NCBI RefSeq assembly: GCF_019599275.1
Contig: NZ_JAHZTD010000001.1
Span: forward strand, 806,001-870,000
DNA length: 64,000 nucleotides
Source: Hymenobacter sp. HSC-4F20
GTDB lineage: Bacteria; Bacteroidota; Bacteroidia; Cytophagales; Hymenobacteraceae
Direction: 5' to 3'
The notes under the pieces were generated by a model. It saw only the letters and a list, made by a program, of their open reading frames with translations, was not told where the DNA came from and ran no database searches. This document shows, piece by piece, positions 31,687-40,198 of this stretch. Each line of letters starts with the position of its first letter. Position 1 is the first letter of the stretch. The translations under genes were made by a program, and so were the position numbers.

Positions 31687-33069
31687 CTAGCGGCCGAAGC
31701 CAGCCTGTAGGAGTCGGTGCCCCGCTGCGGCGGGCAGTTGCTGCCCGTGCTCATCGAAGATTCCCTGCTGCTGAAGCCAGGCTGCAAATTCGGGGGCAGG
31801 GCGCAGGCCCAGGGTACGGCGCAGGTAGAGGGCATCATGAAAAGAGGTCGACTGGTAGCCCAGCATGATGTCGTCGGCACCCGGAACGCCCATAATGTAG
31901 GTGCAGCCCGCCACCCCCAGCAGCGTTAGCAACGTGTCCATGTCGTCCTCGTCGGCTTCGGCGTGGTTGGTGTAGCACACGTCTACACCCATGGGCAGGC
32001 CCAGGAGCTTGCCGCAGAAATGGTCTTCCAGCCCGGCCCGAATGATTTGTTTGCCGTCGTAGAGGTACTCGGGCCCGATGAAGCCAACCACGGAATTGAC
32101 GAGCAGGGGCTTAAAGTGCCGGGCTACGGCGTAGGCCCGGGCCTCGCAGGTTTGCTGGTCGAGGCCGTGGTGGGCACCGGCGCTCAGGGCGCTACCCTGG
32201 CCGGTTTCAAAGTACATGACGTTCTGCCCCACGGTGCCGCGGTGTAGGCTCAGGGTAGCCTCGTAGGCTTCCTGCAGCAGCGCCAGCTTTACGCCGAAGC
32301 TGGCATTGGTGCCCTCCGTGCCGGCTATGGACTGAAACGTGAGGTCTACCGGCGCGCCTTGCTCAATAAGCTGCAGCGTGGTGGTGACGTGGCTGAGCAC
32401 GCAGGTTTGGGTTGGAATCTGGTGCTGCTCGCGCACGGTGTCCAGCATTTCCAGCAGGTTGCGGACCACGCCGGGGTGGTCGGTGGCCGGGTTGATGCCC
32501 AGCACAGCGTCGCCGCTGCCATAGAGCAGACCATCCACTAGGCTGGCGGCAACGCCGCGGGCGTCGTCGGTGGGGTGGTTGGGCTGGAGGCGCGTGGCCA
32601 GGTGGCCGCGCAGCCCCAGGGTGTTGCGGAAGCGGGTTACTACCTCGCACTGGCGGGCCACGGCAATCAGCTCCTGGTTGCGCAGCAGCTTACTCACGGC
32701 CGCAACCATTTCCGGCGTCAGGCCCGCAGCGAGTTGCTGCAGCGCCAGCGTATCGGCTGCTTCGGAGAGAAGCCAGTCGCGTAGCTGGCCCACGGTAAAG
32801 TGGCGGATGGGGGCAAAGGCCGCGGCATCGTGGGTGTCGAGAATGAGGCGGGTTACTTCGTCCTGCTCGTACGGAATAAGAGCTTCGTTGAGAAATTGAC
32901 GCAGCGGTACGTCGGCCAGGGCCAGCTGGGCCGCTACCCGCTCCTCGTAGGTTTCGGCCGCCACTCCGGCCAGCACGTCGCCGGAACGCAGGGGCGAGGC
33001 TTTGGCCAGCAGGGTTTTCAGGTCGGGAAACGTATACACCCGCTGGCGAATGGTGTGCTGGTAGGACAT
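31687..33069 (-). CDS. eutB: Ethanolamine ammonia-lyase large subunit EutB
   Basis: This 460-residue protein matches EutB, the catalytic barrel subunit of the B12-dependent ammonia-lyase. Visible features are PLRSGDVLAG near the start, RLQPNHPTDDARGVAASLVDGLLYGSGDAVLGINPATD, MYFETGQGSALSAGAHHG, and the C-terminal NHAEADEDDMDTLLTLLGVAGCTY and PGADDIMLGYQSTSFHD. The ATG at 33069 is followed by a family-like start. It lies behind the permease gene and ahead of a DUF1810 gene. The operon needs adenosylcobalamin, but I saw no cobalamin riboswitch in its leaders. Confidence 0.95.
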   Translation of the reverse strand: MSYQHTIRQRVYTFPDLKTLLAKASPLRSGDVLAGVAAETYEERVAAQLALADVPLRQFLNEALIPYEQDEVTRLILDTHDAAAFAPIRHFTVGQLRDWLLSEAADTLALQQLAAGLTPEMVAAVSKLLRNQELIAVARQCEVVTRFRNTLGLRGHLATRLQPNHPTDDARGVAASLVDGLLYGSGDAVLGINPATDHPGVVRNLLEMLDTVREQHQIPTQTCVLSHVTTTLQLIEQGAPVDLTFQSIAGTEGTNASFGVKLALLQEAYEATLSLHRGTVGQNVMYFETGQGSALSAGAHHGLDQQTCEARAYAVARHFKPLLVNSVVGFIGPEYLYDGKQIIRAGLEDHFCGKLLGLPMGVDVCYTNHAEADEDDMDTLLTLLGVAGCTYIMGVPGADDIMLGYQSTSFHDALYLRRTLGLRPAPEFAAWLQQQGIFDEHGQQLPAAAGHRLLQAGFGR

Positions 33070-33195
33070 ACGGCGGCAAGAAGGAGTGAGTAACTGACTG
33101 ACGATAAAGACCTGTATTCCTGGCTGCTTGCCCGCTGATGGTGGGTGTAGGCTGGGCGGCTCCATCGTTCAGGCAGGAAAACCCGCTGCGCCTTG

Positions 33196-34542
33196 CTACA
33201 ACAGTTCTGTCGGAGCCAGCAGCGCATCGGTGGGCAGTGGCTGGCGGTGGCGGCCCAGCAGTACGTATACGCCCAGGGTTACCCCTAGTAGGGCAAAAAA
33301 CAGCACGCTCAGCCACCAGTTGTAATAGATGATGGCAGCCAGGCTGACCAAGGTCAGTACCAAGGCAATCAGCGGAAAGTAGGGATAGAACGGGGCCGTG
33401 AACGGCCGCTCCAGATGGGGCTCCTTGCGCCGCAGGGCAAAGAGGCTAAGCAAACTCATAGCGTACATCACCACGGCCCCCAGCACCGACAGGATAATCA
33501 CCTGGGCCGTGGTGCCCGTGAGCAGCGCCCCGGCGCCCACTACGCCGCCGGCCACCAGGGACCAGTGCGGCGTGCGGAAACGTGGGTTTAGCTGGGCCAG
33601 AAAGCCGGGCAGGTAGCCACTACGGGCCAGGGCAAACACCTGCCGGGAGTAGCCAATGATAGTGCCGTGAAATGAAGCAATCAGCCCAAACAGCCCGATG
33701 CTGGCAAAAAACTGCGTCCAGCGGCTCTGGCGGCCCAGCACCATGCCCAAGGCTTCGGGCAGGGGATAGTCGATGGAACTAAGCCGGCGCCAGTCGCCGA
33801 GGCCTCCCGTAAGCACCATTACGCCCAGGGCCAGTACTACGAGTGTGCCCAGGCCGCAGAGGTAGCCCTTGGGAATAGTGCGCCGGGGGTCTTGCACTTC
33901 CTCCGCCACCATGGCTACGCCTTCAATGGCCAGGTAAAACCAGATGGCAAACGGCAGGGCCGCGAAAATGCCCGCCGCCCCGACCGGCATGGGGTGAGCC
34001 AGAAAGTTGCCGGCCTTGAAGTGCGGCGCTACCAGGCTCATATACACCAGTAGCTCGGCCACCGCCAGCAGGGTCACCACCAAGGAAAACCGCGCCGACT
34101 CCTTGATGCCCAGCAGGTTGATGCCAATGAACACCACGTAGCAGCTTAGCGCCGTGCCCAGCACCGGCACTACGGGGTACAGAAAGTGGGCGTAGCTGCC
34201 CAGGGCCGCGGCAATGGCCGGCGGGGCAAACAGAAACTCCACCAGCGTGGCGTAGCCCGCCACCAACCCGCCCAGCGGCCCGAAAGCCCGGTAGGAATAG
34301 GCAAACGGCCCACCCGCGTGCGGAATGGCCGCTGTCAGCTCGGTGAAGCTGAAAATGAAGGTAACGTACAGAACCGTAATCAGCGAAGTGGCCACCAGGA
34401 ACCCCACCGGCCCGGCCACCGCCCAGCCGTAGTTCCACCCAAAGTACTCGCCTGAAATAACCAGGCCCACGGCAATAGCCCACAGCTGCAGGGGCGTAAG
34501 TGCTTTCTGGAGGGTAGGCGCAGGGAGGGAGTCAGGTAGCAT
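33196..34542 (-). CDS. eat: Ethanolamine permease (APC superfamily)
   Basis: The 448-residue protein has about twelve membrane segments and the APC amino-acid permease signature SGEYFGWNYGWA near the first segment, FTELTAAIPHAGGPFAYSYRAFG, and the central FAIWFYLAIEGVAMVAEEVQDPRRTIPKG. This fits the ethanolamine permease family found beside eutBC in organisms that lack microcompartments. I chose the ATG at 34542; the longer reading frame upstream runs through the YgjP-like gene region and is not coding. It heads the operon and would bring ethanolamine into the cytoplasm for EutBC. Confidence 0.9.
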   Translation of the reverse strand: MLPDSLPAPTLQKALTPLQLWAIAVGLVISGEYFGWNYGWAVAGPVGFLVATSLITVLYVTFIFSFTELTAAIPHAGGPFAYSYRAFGPLGGLVAGYATLVEFLFAPPAIAAALGSYAHFLYPVVPVLGTALSCYVVFIGINLLGIKESARFSLVVTLLAVAELLVYMSLVAPHFKAGNFLAHPMPVGAAGIFAALPFAIWFYLAIEGVAMVAEEVQDPRRTIPKGYLCGLGTLVVLALGVMVLTGGLGDWRRLSSIDYPLPEALGMVLGRQSRWTQFFASIGLFGLIASFHGTIIGYSRQVFALARSGYLPGFLAQLNPRFRTPHWSLVAGGVVGAGALLTGTTAQVIILSVLGAVVMYAMSLLSLFALRRKEPHLERPFTAPFYPYFPLIALVLTLVSLAAIIYYNWWLSVLFFALLGVTLGVYVLLGRHRQPLPTDALLAPTELL

Positions 34543-34673
34543 AGGCAGCCGGGAATAGTCCTGGTGCCTAATGTAGCAGATGCCTGCTGTAAACCAGCTC
34601 GTTAGGGCGAAATAGCGGCGGCCTGGTTTTAAGCCCGCTCTCACTGCCGGGCCGGATCTGGCTGGGCGGCTGT

Positions 34674-35402
34674 TTAATCGGCATCGGGGCCGGCGCCGGA
34701 TTCCTGGCCGGTGGGGTGAGCCTGCAGGGCGGCCTTGTGCTGGCGCCAGTCGGGCATGAACTGGTCCATCAAGCCCCAGAAACGGGCGTTGTGCAGGCGC
34801 TCGTGCAAATGCACCAGCTCGTGCACTACTACGTACTCCAGACAGCCCACGGGCTTTTTGGCCAGCTCCAGACTCAGCCAGATGCGCCGGGCCTGGATGT
34901 TGCACGTGCCCCAGCGGGTTTTCATCTGCTTCACGCCCCAGGCCTCCGCCCGGGCCCCCACAATGGGTTCCCAATGGGCCAGCAAAGCCGGAATCTGCTC
35001 TTTTAGGTGAGCCCGGTACCAGGCAGCAAGCACCTTGGCCCGGTCGGTGAGGGTGCTGTCTTCGCGCACGAACAAGTGGATATATTCCTCCGTTTGCTTT
35101 ACGCAGGGCCGGCCTGTGGTGGCGTGCACGCGCAATTGATAAGGCCGGCCCTGGTAATAGTGGGTCTCACCGGAGCAGTACGCCAGGGTGGGGGCGTGAG
35201 GCTGGGCGGCAAACCGGGCCTGGTGCCTATGAATCCAGGCCTGGCGGGAAAGCACGAATTCCCGGATAGTTTCATCGGGCAGGCGCAGAGGCGCGGCCAC
35301 GCGTACCCGGCCCACCGGTGGGTACACAGTTACGCGCATGGTGCGGATGGACTTGCGCACCACCTCCACGGCTAGGTCACCAATCTGTACAGTTTTATTC
35401 AT
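34674..35402 (-). CDS. YgjP-like (SprT-like, M48-related) zinc metallopeptidase
   Basis: The 242-residue protein has the YgjP layout: an N-terminal beta-rich part with VRVAAPLRLPDETIREFV and RQAWIHRHQARF, KTRWGTCN, then the zinc motif HELVH (His194, Glu195, His198) in YVVVHELVHLHERLHNARFW. Members are predicted minigluzincin-type peptidases with unknown substrates. I chose the ATG at 35402 because the conserved start follows it. It is transcribed in the same direction as the ethanolamine operon, 131 bases upstream, but is probably a separate gene. Confidence 0.85.
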   Translation of the reverse strand: MNKTVQIGDLAVEVVRKSIRTMRVTVYPPVGRVRVAAPLRLPDETIREFVLSRQAWIHRHQARFAAQPHAPTLAYCSGETHYYQGRPYQLRVHATTGRPCVKQTEEYIHLFVREDSTLTDRAKVLAAWYRAHLKEQIPALLAHWEPIVGARAEAWGVKQMKTRWGTCNIQARRIWLSLELAKKPVGCLEYVVVHELVHLHERLHNARFWGLMDQFMPDWRQHKAALQAHPTGQESGAGPDAD

Positions 35403-35593
35403 GAGTAACGCCGATGGGCCCGGTCCGGACGGCCCAATATAGCGGCAAGTTACGCAAGCTGCTGTAGCCCACACGCAGATTTCGACGGCATTATCAGCGG
35501 GCAGCCTCTGCCGTAGCCCGGCCAACATCCTGGTTTGGAGCAAGGATAAGGATAGCGCTGCCCCAGACCAGGATGTCGGCTTTGAAAAACGGC

Positions 35594-36466
35594 TTAGGCG
35601 CCTTCCGGTGAGCCGCCGAGGTTTTCCAGCTCGGCCATATCTTCCAGGGTGAGGGCCAGGGAAGCGGCCTGCACGTTTTCTTCCAAGTGCTTTACCTTGG
35701 AGGTGCCCGGGATTAGCAGGATGTTGGGGGAGCGGTGCAGCAGCCAGCTCAGGGCCACCTGTTGCTTGCTGGCGTTATACTTCTGCCCGATTTTGGTCAG
35801 CTTGCTCAGGGCCTCTTCATTGCCGCCGGCCAGCGGATACCACGGAATAAAGGCCATGCCGTTTTTCTCGCAGAAGTTCAGCTCGGCCTCCCACTTGCGG
35901 TTGTCTACGCTGTACATGTTCTGCACCGACACCACTTTCACGTATTGCTGGGCCTGCTGAATCTGCTCCACGGTTACCTCCGAGAGGCCGATGTGCTTCA
36001 CCAGGCCTTCCTCCTGCACCTGTTGCAGAAACTCCAGGGTTTGCTCAAACGGCACTTCGGGGTCAACGCGGTGCAGCTGGTAGAGGTCAATCTTATCCAG
36101 TTTGAGGCGCTGCAGACTGCCTTCCAGGGCTTCGCGCAGGTGCTTGGGGCTGGCGTCAATGGGCCATTGGTTGGGGCCGGTGCGCAGCAGCCCGCCCTTG
36201 GTGCCAATAATCAGCCCCGCCTTGTAGGGGTGCAGGGCCTCGGCAATTAGCTCCTCCGATACGTTGGGGCCGTAGCTGTCGGCGGTGTCAATGAAGGTGA
36301 TGCCCAGCTCCACGGCCCGCTGCAGCACCCGGATGGCTTCGTCGTGGTCCTGGGGTGGTCCCCAGATGCCGTCGCCGGTGATACGCATGGCGCCGTAGCC
36401 CATGCGGTTGATGGTCAAATCGCCGCCCAGGCGGAAGGTAGTGGCAGGAGAAGGGGAAGTAGCCAT
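35594..36466 (-). CDS. Aldo/keto reductase
   Basis: This 290-residue protein is an NADPH-dependent aldo/keto reductase: MGYGAMRITGDGIWG near the start, FIDTADSYGPN (catalytic Asp and Tyr), TKGGLLR with the catalytic Lys, and C-terminal LLIPGTSKVKHLEEN. The RITGDGIWGPP loop is shared with a subgroup of general oxidoreductases. Its substrate cannot be read from the sequence. It is a single gene, followed by YgjP-like and preceded by an S41 peptidase gene with no clear link. Confidence 0.88.
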   Translation of the reverse strand: MATSPSPATTFRLGGDLTINRMGYGAMRITGDGIWGPPQDHDEAIRVLQRAVELGITFIDTADSYGPNVSEELIAEALHPYKAGLIIGTKGGLLRTGPNQWPIDASPKHLREALEGSLQRLKLDKIDLYQLHRVDPEVPFEQTLEFLQQVQEEGLVKHIGLSEVTVEQIQQAQQYVKVVSVQNMYSVDNRKWEAELNFCEKNGMAFIPWYPLAGGNEEALSKLTKIGQKYNASKQQVALSWLLHRSPNILLIPGTSKVKHLEENVQAASLALTLEDMAELENLGGSPEGA

Positions 36467-36649
36467 GAGAAAGGTGGTTGGTGGTGGACGCAGGAAATAC
36501 GCGGGGCAGGCCGCCGGTGTTGAGCCCTTCTCCAGATTCTGTTAGCCCACCGTTCACCTGAAAGAGCCCTGTAGTTCAGCTTGCTAGGAAGGCTAACTCC
36601 TCTGTTTCAACACGGGGTAGTACCCGTACCTGCGCTTATTTTTCGTGTG

Positions 36650-38479
36650 CTACCGGGGCGCAGATAACTGTAGCCGCTCTAGGGCTCGGGCCAACTCAGC
36701 GTCCTGGCCCAGCCGGATGTTTTGCCGAGTAGGCGTAACCAAAATGTCTGGCGCAATGCCCTTGCCCTGATACCCTACTCCCCGATGCATAACCCGCCGC
36801 CCCGTCCAGCTGAGCAGGTAGGCACGGCCCACGGCCGCAAAGTTCATTTCCCCATTTGTGCCGCCGGTAGGCTGACCCACCAAAAGCCCCAGGTGGTGAC
36901 GGCGCACCAGCTCCGCAATGGTTTCGCCGTAACTGTAGGTGTGGGGGCCCACCAAGAAGGCCTTTGGAGCCGGGAGGAGCGGCAGCTGCGGCGCCTGGGC
37001 CCGGGCGGTAGCTCCGCGAAAAGCGGCATGGTAGAAATTGGGTTGCCGAAGCACGGGGGTAGCCGTGCTGTCGGGCAGAAGGGGCTGAGGGGAGAAGTGG
37101 GGTAGTATCCGCAGCAAATCGTAGGTAGGACGCTGGCGGATATCCACTACCAAAGCCCGCGCCGCCTGCAGTTGGGGCAAGGCCCGTCGGAAATCGGCGT
37201 AGCGCAGGCGGTTGGCGTCCAGGTAAAAGCAGCCGGGTGCTACCTCCTGTACCGGCGGCAACTGATTGTACAGGCTGCCCTGCACCGTTTTGAAAGCGAG
37301 GGAATAAGAATACGAAGCCCCTGAGCTGTCCTGCAGGGTTAGGTTCGCGGTGGACGCTGTAGCTGCCAGTTCAGATAGCAGGGCTTCGGTGGCTACTTGC
37401 CGGGCTACGGCGGGGCTGGTGGCCGGAATGGTACCCTCAAGTTCCGTCAGAAGCTCAGCTACGGGGCGGCCATTAACTTGTGTTACCACCGTGCCCGGTG
37501 CCAACGCCGGCCGCAGCCGTTGGGGCGACTGGCACACTACCACTTGCCCTTCGACCCAGGCTAGCTGCAGGGCCCAAGGCGGTGGTACAATGGAGAGGCC
37601 GGTGCGGGTTTTGGGGCTCATGCGCACATGGCGGTCGGGCAAGCGGGCCAGTAGAACCCGGCACGCCTGCAAAAGCTCTGCTTGGGTAGTCGTGTTAGCG
37701 GCTTGTTGCAACGCCAGGGCTAGGGCGGCCTCCCACTGCGCCTCGGTCAGCACCTCGCGGTAGGTGTAGAAGTGCTGAATAATGTTCCAGGTGAGCATCA
37801 CAGTAGCCAGCCGGTGGGAGGACTCGGATGGCATAAGCCGCCGGACCCGGCGCGCCTGTTGGCGCTGCAGCGGCTGCCGGTGTTGGGTTTGGGTCAGTAC
37901 GAGGGGTAGCACCAGGCGCACAGAATCGGTGAGGGCGGCTACGTACTGGTGCTGACCATCGGGAAATAGGCTGTCCACCACCGCTTTTGGTTCCTGCCTA
38001 ATAGCACTGGCGTAGGGCAAACCGGCCAGCCGCATCATCACCCGCACTACTGGCAGGCCGGTTTTATCGAGTCCTAACCCGTGGTGTTCCCAGAAATAGT
38101 AAGCAGGGGTCGCCGGTAGGGGCGCCGCCGGAACCGGGGCGGCTGCGGGCGCTACCTGGATGCGTACCTCTGGAGCCAGGGGCCGAATCAGGCTGTCGAG
38201 GGTACGGGCCAGGGCGGCAGCGGTAGGGGCCCGGCGTACGGCCGGGATACTGCGCACCAGCACGGTTTCCCAGCTCAGGCGGGCCGTGTGGCGGTTGGGG
38301 TAGAAGTATTTCACGTCGCCCACTAGCTTGGTTAGGGTCGTGAGGTTGCGGGTTTCGCGGGGCGAGAGGGGTAGCGGGGACGGAGCCGCGGCGGCCACAA
38401 GAGGCGCCAGCGCCAGCAGCAGGCAGATAAAGCGTAGCAAAAATAAACCGGGGTAGTGATGCTCCGAAAAGAGTAACAC
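36650..38479 (-). CDS. Secreted S41-family (C-terminal processing-type) peptidase
   Basis: The protein (609 residues from the GTG at 38479) has a signal peptide (LLRFICLLLALAPLVAAA), a Pro/Ala-rich linker, a cap and PDZ-like region (VTQVNGRPVAELL), and the S41 core with YSYGETIAEL, where Ser is the likely nucleophile, followed by GQPTGGTNGEM. The N-terminal VGDVKYFYPN segment is common in Bacteroidota S41 lipoprotein-like peptidases. The GTG start lies inside a hairpin, so a TTG at 38440, which gives a compact signal peptide, is an equally good candidate. It should act in the periplasm or at the surface; substrates unknown. Confidence 0.85.
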   Translation of the reverse strand: MLLFSEHHYPGLFLLRFICLLLALAPLVAAAAPSPLPLSPRETRNLTTLTKLVGDVKYFYPNRHTARLSWETVLVRSIPAVRRAPTAAALARTLDSLIRPLAPEVRIQVAPAAAPVPAAPLPATPAYYFWEHHGLGLDKTGLPVVRVMMRLAGLPYASAIRQEPKAVVDSLFPDGQHQYVAALTDSVRLVLPLVLTQTQHRQPLQRQQARRVRRLMPSESSHRLATVMLTWNIIQHFYTYREVLTEAQWEAALALALQQAANTTTQAELLQACRVLLARLPDRHVRMSPKTRTGLSIVPPPWALQLAWVEGQVVVCQSPQRLRPALAPGTVVTQVNGRPVAELLTELEGTIPATSPAVARQVATEALLSELAATASTANLTLQDSSGASYSYSLAFKTVQGSLYNQLPPVQEVAPGCFYLDANRLRYADFRRALPQLQAARALVVDIRQRPTYDLLRILPHFSPQPLLPDSTATPVLRQPNFYHAAFRGATARAQAPQLPLLPAPKAFLVGPHTYSYGETIAELVRRHHLGLLVGQPTGGTNGEMNFAAVGRAYLLSWTGRRVMHRGVGYQGKGIAPDILVTPTRQNIRLGQDAELARALERLQLSAPR

Positions 38480-38488
38480 TACCCCGGT
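38447..38488. terminator. Hairpin overlapping the possible start of the S41 peptidase gene
   Basis: Perfect 12-base arms (38447-38458 and 38477-38488, ACCGGGGTAGTG and complement) with an 18-base loop. On the minus strand it is followed by TTTATTTTTG, so it may be a terminator for the efflux operon that also lies at the peptidase 5' end, or a leader structure. Confidence 0.55.
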
Positions 38489-38586
38489 AAGGTTGCAATA
38501 ACGGCGCAGATGCTCAGGCGTAGCCCTGCTGTTTTCCGGCTTTCGTCAGCAGACGAGGCCGCTCGTTGCGCAGTAGACTATAGTAA

Positions 38587-40083
38587 CTACCGTTGAGGCT
38601 CCGCTGCCGGTGCGGGCGTCCAGCCGCCACCCAGGCCCCGGTAGAGGTCGATGAGCAGGAGGAACTGCTGGCGGCGGGTGTTGGTCAGGTTCAGCTCGGC
38701 GTCCAGTACGCTGCGCTGGGCGGTTACTACCTCCAGATAGGAGGCGTAGTTGGCCTTATACAGGTCATCGGACACGCTGACGGCCTTGTTCAAGGCTTCG
38801 ACTTCCTGCTGCTGCAGCTCAAACATGCGCTGGTAGTTGCCAATGCCGCGCAGACTGGTGCTCACTTCCTCGAAGCCGGTTTGCACCGCTTTCTGGTAGT
38901 CGTTGTAGGCAATCTGCTGCTCGGCGGCCGAGCGGCGCAGGTCGGCTTTGAGGCCGTTGCGGTTGAGCAGGGGGGCGCTCAGGCCGGCCAGCAGCCCGTA
39001 GGCGAGGGAGCCGGGGGAGTTAAACAGCACGGAGGCACGGTAGGCATTCACGCCGATAAAGGGCGTGAGCGTGAGCGACGGCAGGAAGGCCGCGCGGGCG
39101 GCCGATACATCGGCGCGGGCTGCTACTAGCTCCAACTCGGCCTGCTGCACATCGGGGCGGCGCAGGAGCATGCTGGCGGGCAGGCCTGCCTGCACCTGGG
39201 TGGGCAGAGGCTGCTGCAAGATGGGCAGGCCCCGGGCAATGCGCTGGGGGTAGCGGCCGAGCAGACGGTTCAGCTCGTTTTCGGAGGCGGCAATGCGCTG
39301 CTGGGCCTCGGCTTCCAGGCTGCGGGTGCGCAGTAGCTGAGCCGTGAACTGCTGCACCGCTAGCTCGTTGGCCCGTCCGGCCTGCTTCTGCACCTTTACA
39401 ATTTCCAGGGCCCGCTCCTGCAGGCGCTGGTTTTTGCCCAGCACCGCCAGCTCGTTATCCAGCCCCAGCAGATTAAAATACAGCCGCGCTACCTCGGCCA
39501 CTAGGGCCGTTTCTACCAGGTGCCGACCTTTCTCAGAGGCCAGCACCCGCAGGTAAGCGGCCTGCCGACGCTGGCGCAGCTTGCCCCAGAGGTCCAGTTC
39601 CCAGGAGCTGCGCAGGCCCAGAAAGAAATCGGGGGTAGGGTTGGGGATGCGCTGCCTACCCTCAATATTGGGCGAAAGGTTGGTGTCGTAGTTGCCGATG
39701 CCATTGAGGGTGTAGTCACCGAACTTCTCTACGCCGGCGCTGGCTACCCCATTTACAGTCGGCAGCAGGGCCCCGCGCTGCACCTGCAGGTTGGCCCGCG
39801 CAATTTCAATACGCTGAATAGCCGTGCGCAAATCGGGGTTGGCTTGCAGAGCCGTATCAATGAGCCCCACCAGGTTTCGGTCCCCGAAAAACTGCCGCCA
39901 GGGCTGATCGGCCAAGGGGGTAGAATCAGTGGTAGCGGCGGTGGCTGGGAAAGTTGCCGGCATGGTGGCCGCCGCGGGCTGCACGGTGGGCGCCGCTACC
40001 CGGCAGCTAACCGCCAGGGTCAGCGCGGCCAAGGCGGGGAGTAGGCGATGGGCGAGGGGGCGTATCGAAGTTGGTAAGGTCAT
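38587..40083 (-). CDS. Outer-membrane efflux factor (TolC/OprM, NodT family) lipoprotein
   Basis: The 498-residue protein has a signal peptide ending in LTLAVSC and so is a lipid-anchored outer-membrane factor. It shows two repeated OEP domains: NPDLRTAIQRIEIARANLQVQRGALLP and RPDVQQAELELVAARADVSAARAAFLPSLTL. The family forms trimeric channels that complete RND pumps. It is the last gene of the cluster membrane fusion protein-RND pump-outer factor, 115 bases after the pump gene with a palindromic repeat between. Confidence 0.92.
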   Translation of the reverse strand: MTLPTSIRPLAHRLLPALAALTLAVSCRVAAPTVQPAAATMPATFPATAATTDSTPLADQPWRQFFGDRNLVGLIDTALQANPDLRTAIQRIEIARANLQVQRGALLPTVNGVASAGVEKFGDYTLNGIGNYDTNLSPNIEGRQRIPNPTPDFFLGLRSSWELDLWGKLRQRRQAAYLRVLASEKGRHLVETALVAEVARLYFNLLGLDNELAVLGKNQRLQERALEIVKVQKQAGRANELAVQQFTAQLLRTRSLEAEAQQRIAASENELNRLLGRYPQRIARGLPILQQPLPTQVQAGLPASMLLRRPDVQQAELELVAARADVSAARAAFLPSLTLTPFIGVNAYRASVLFNSPGSLAYGLLAGLSAPLLNRNGLKADLRRSAAEQQIAYNDYQKAVQTGFEEVSTSLRGIGNYQRMFELQQQEVEALNKAVSVSDDLYKANYASYLEVVTAQRSVLDAELNLTNTRRQQFLLLIDLYRGLGGGWTPAPAAEPQR

Positions 40084-40105
40084 GGGAAGGCGGGTGCATC
40101 GTGCA

Positions 40106-40191
40106 GGTTCCCAGGGTTGAAACCCTGGGCTACGTAGCGGTTATGGGTGGTAGCTTTCACTCCATAGCCCAGGGTTTCAACCCTGGGAGCC
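40106..40191. repeat. Two palindromes forming an outer inverted repeat
   Basis: CCCAGGGTTGAAACCCTGGG (40110-40129) and CCCAGGGTTTCAACCCTGGG (40168-40187) are each palindromic and together form a larger near-perfect inverted repeat spanning 40106-40191. It lies between the RND pump and outer-membrane factor genes and could act as an attenuator or stabilise the upstream message. It resembles REP-type elements. Confidence 0.75.
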
Positions 40192-40198
40192 ACGTTCT

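Noticed and set aside
33070..34680. Cobalamin riboswitch expected before the B12-dependent eutB or the permease
   Set aside because: The leaders are short and I saw no sequence resembling the conserved B12-box.
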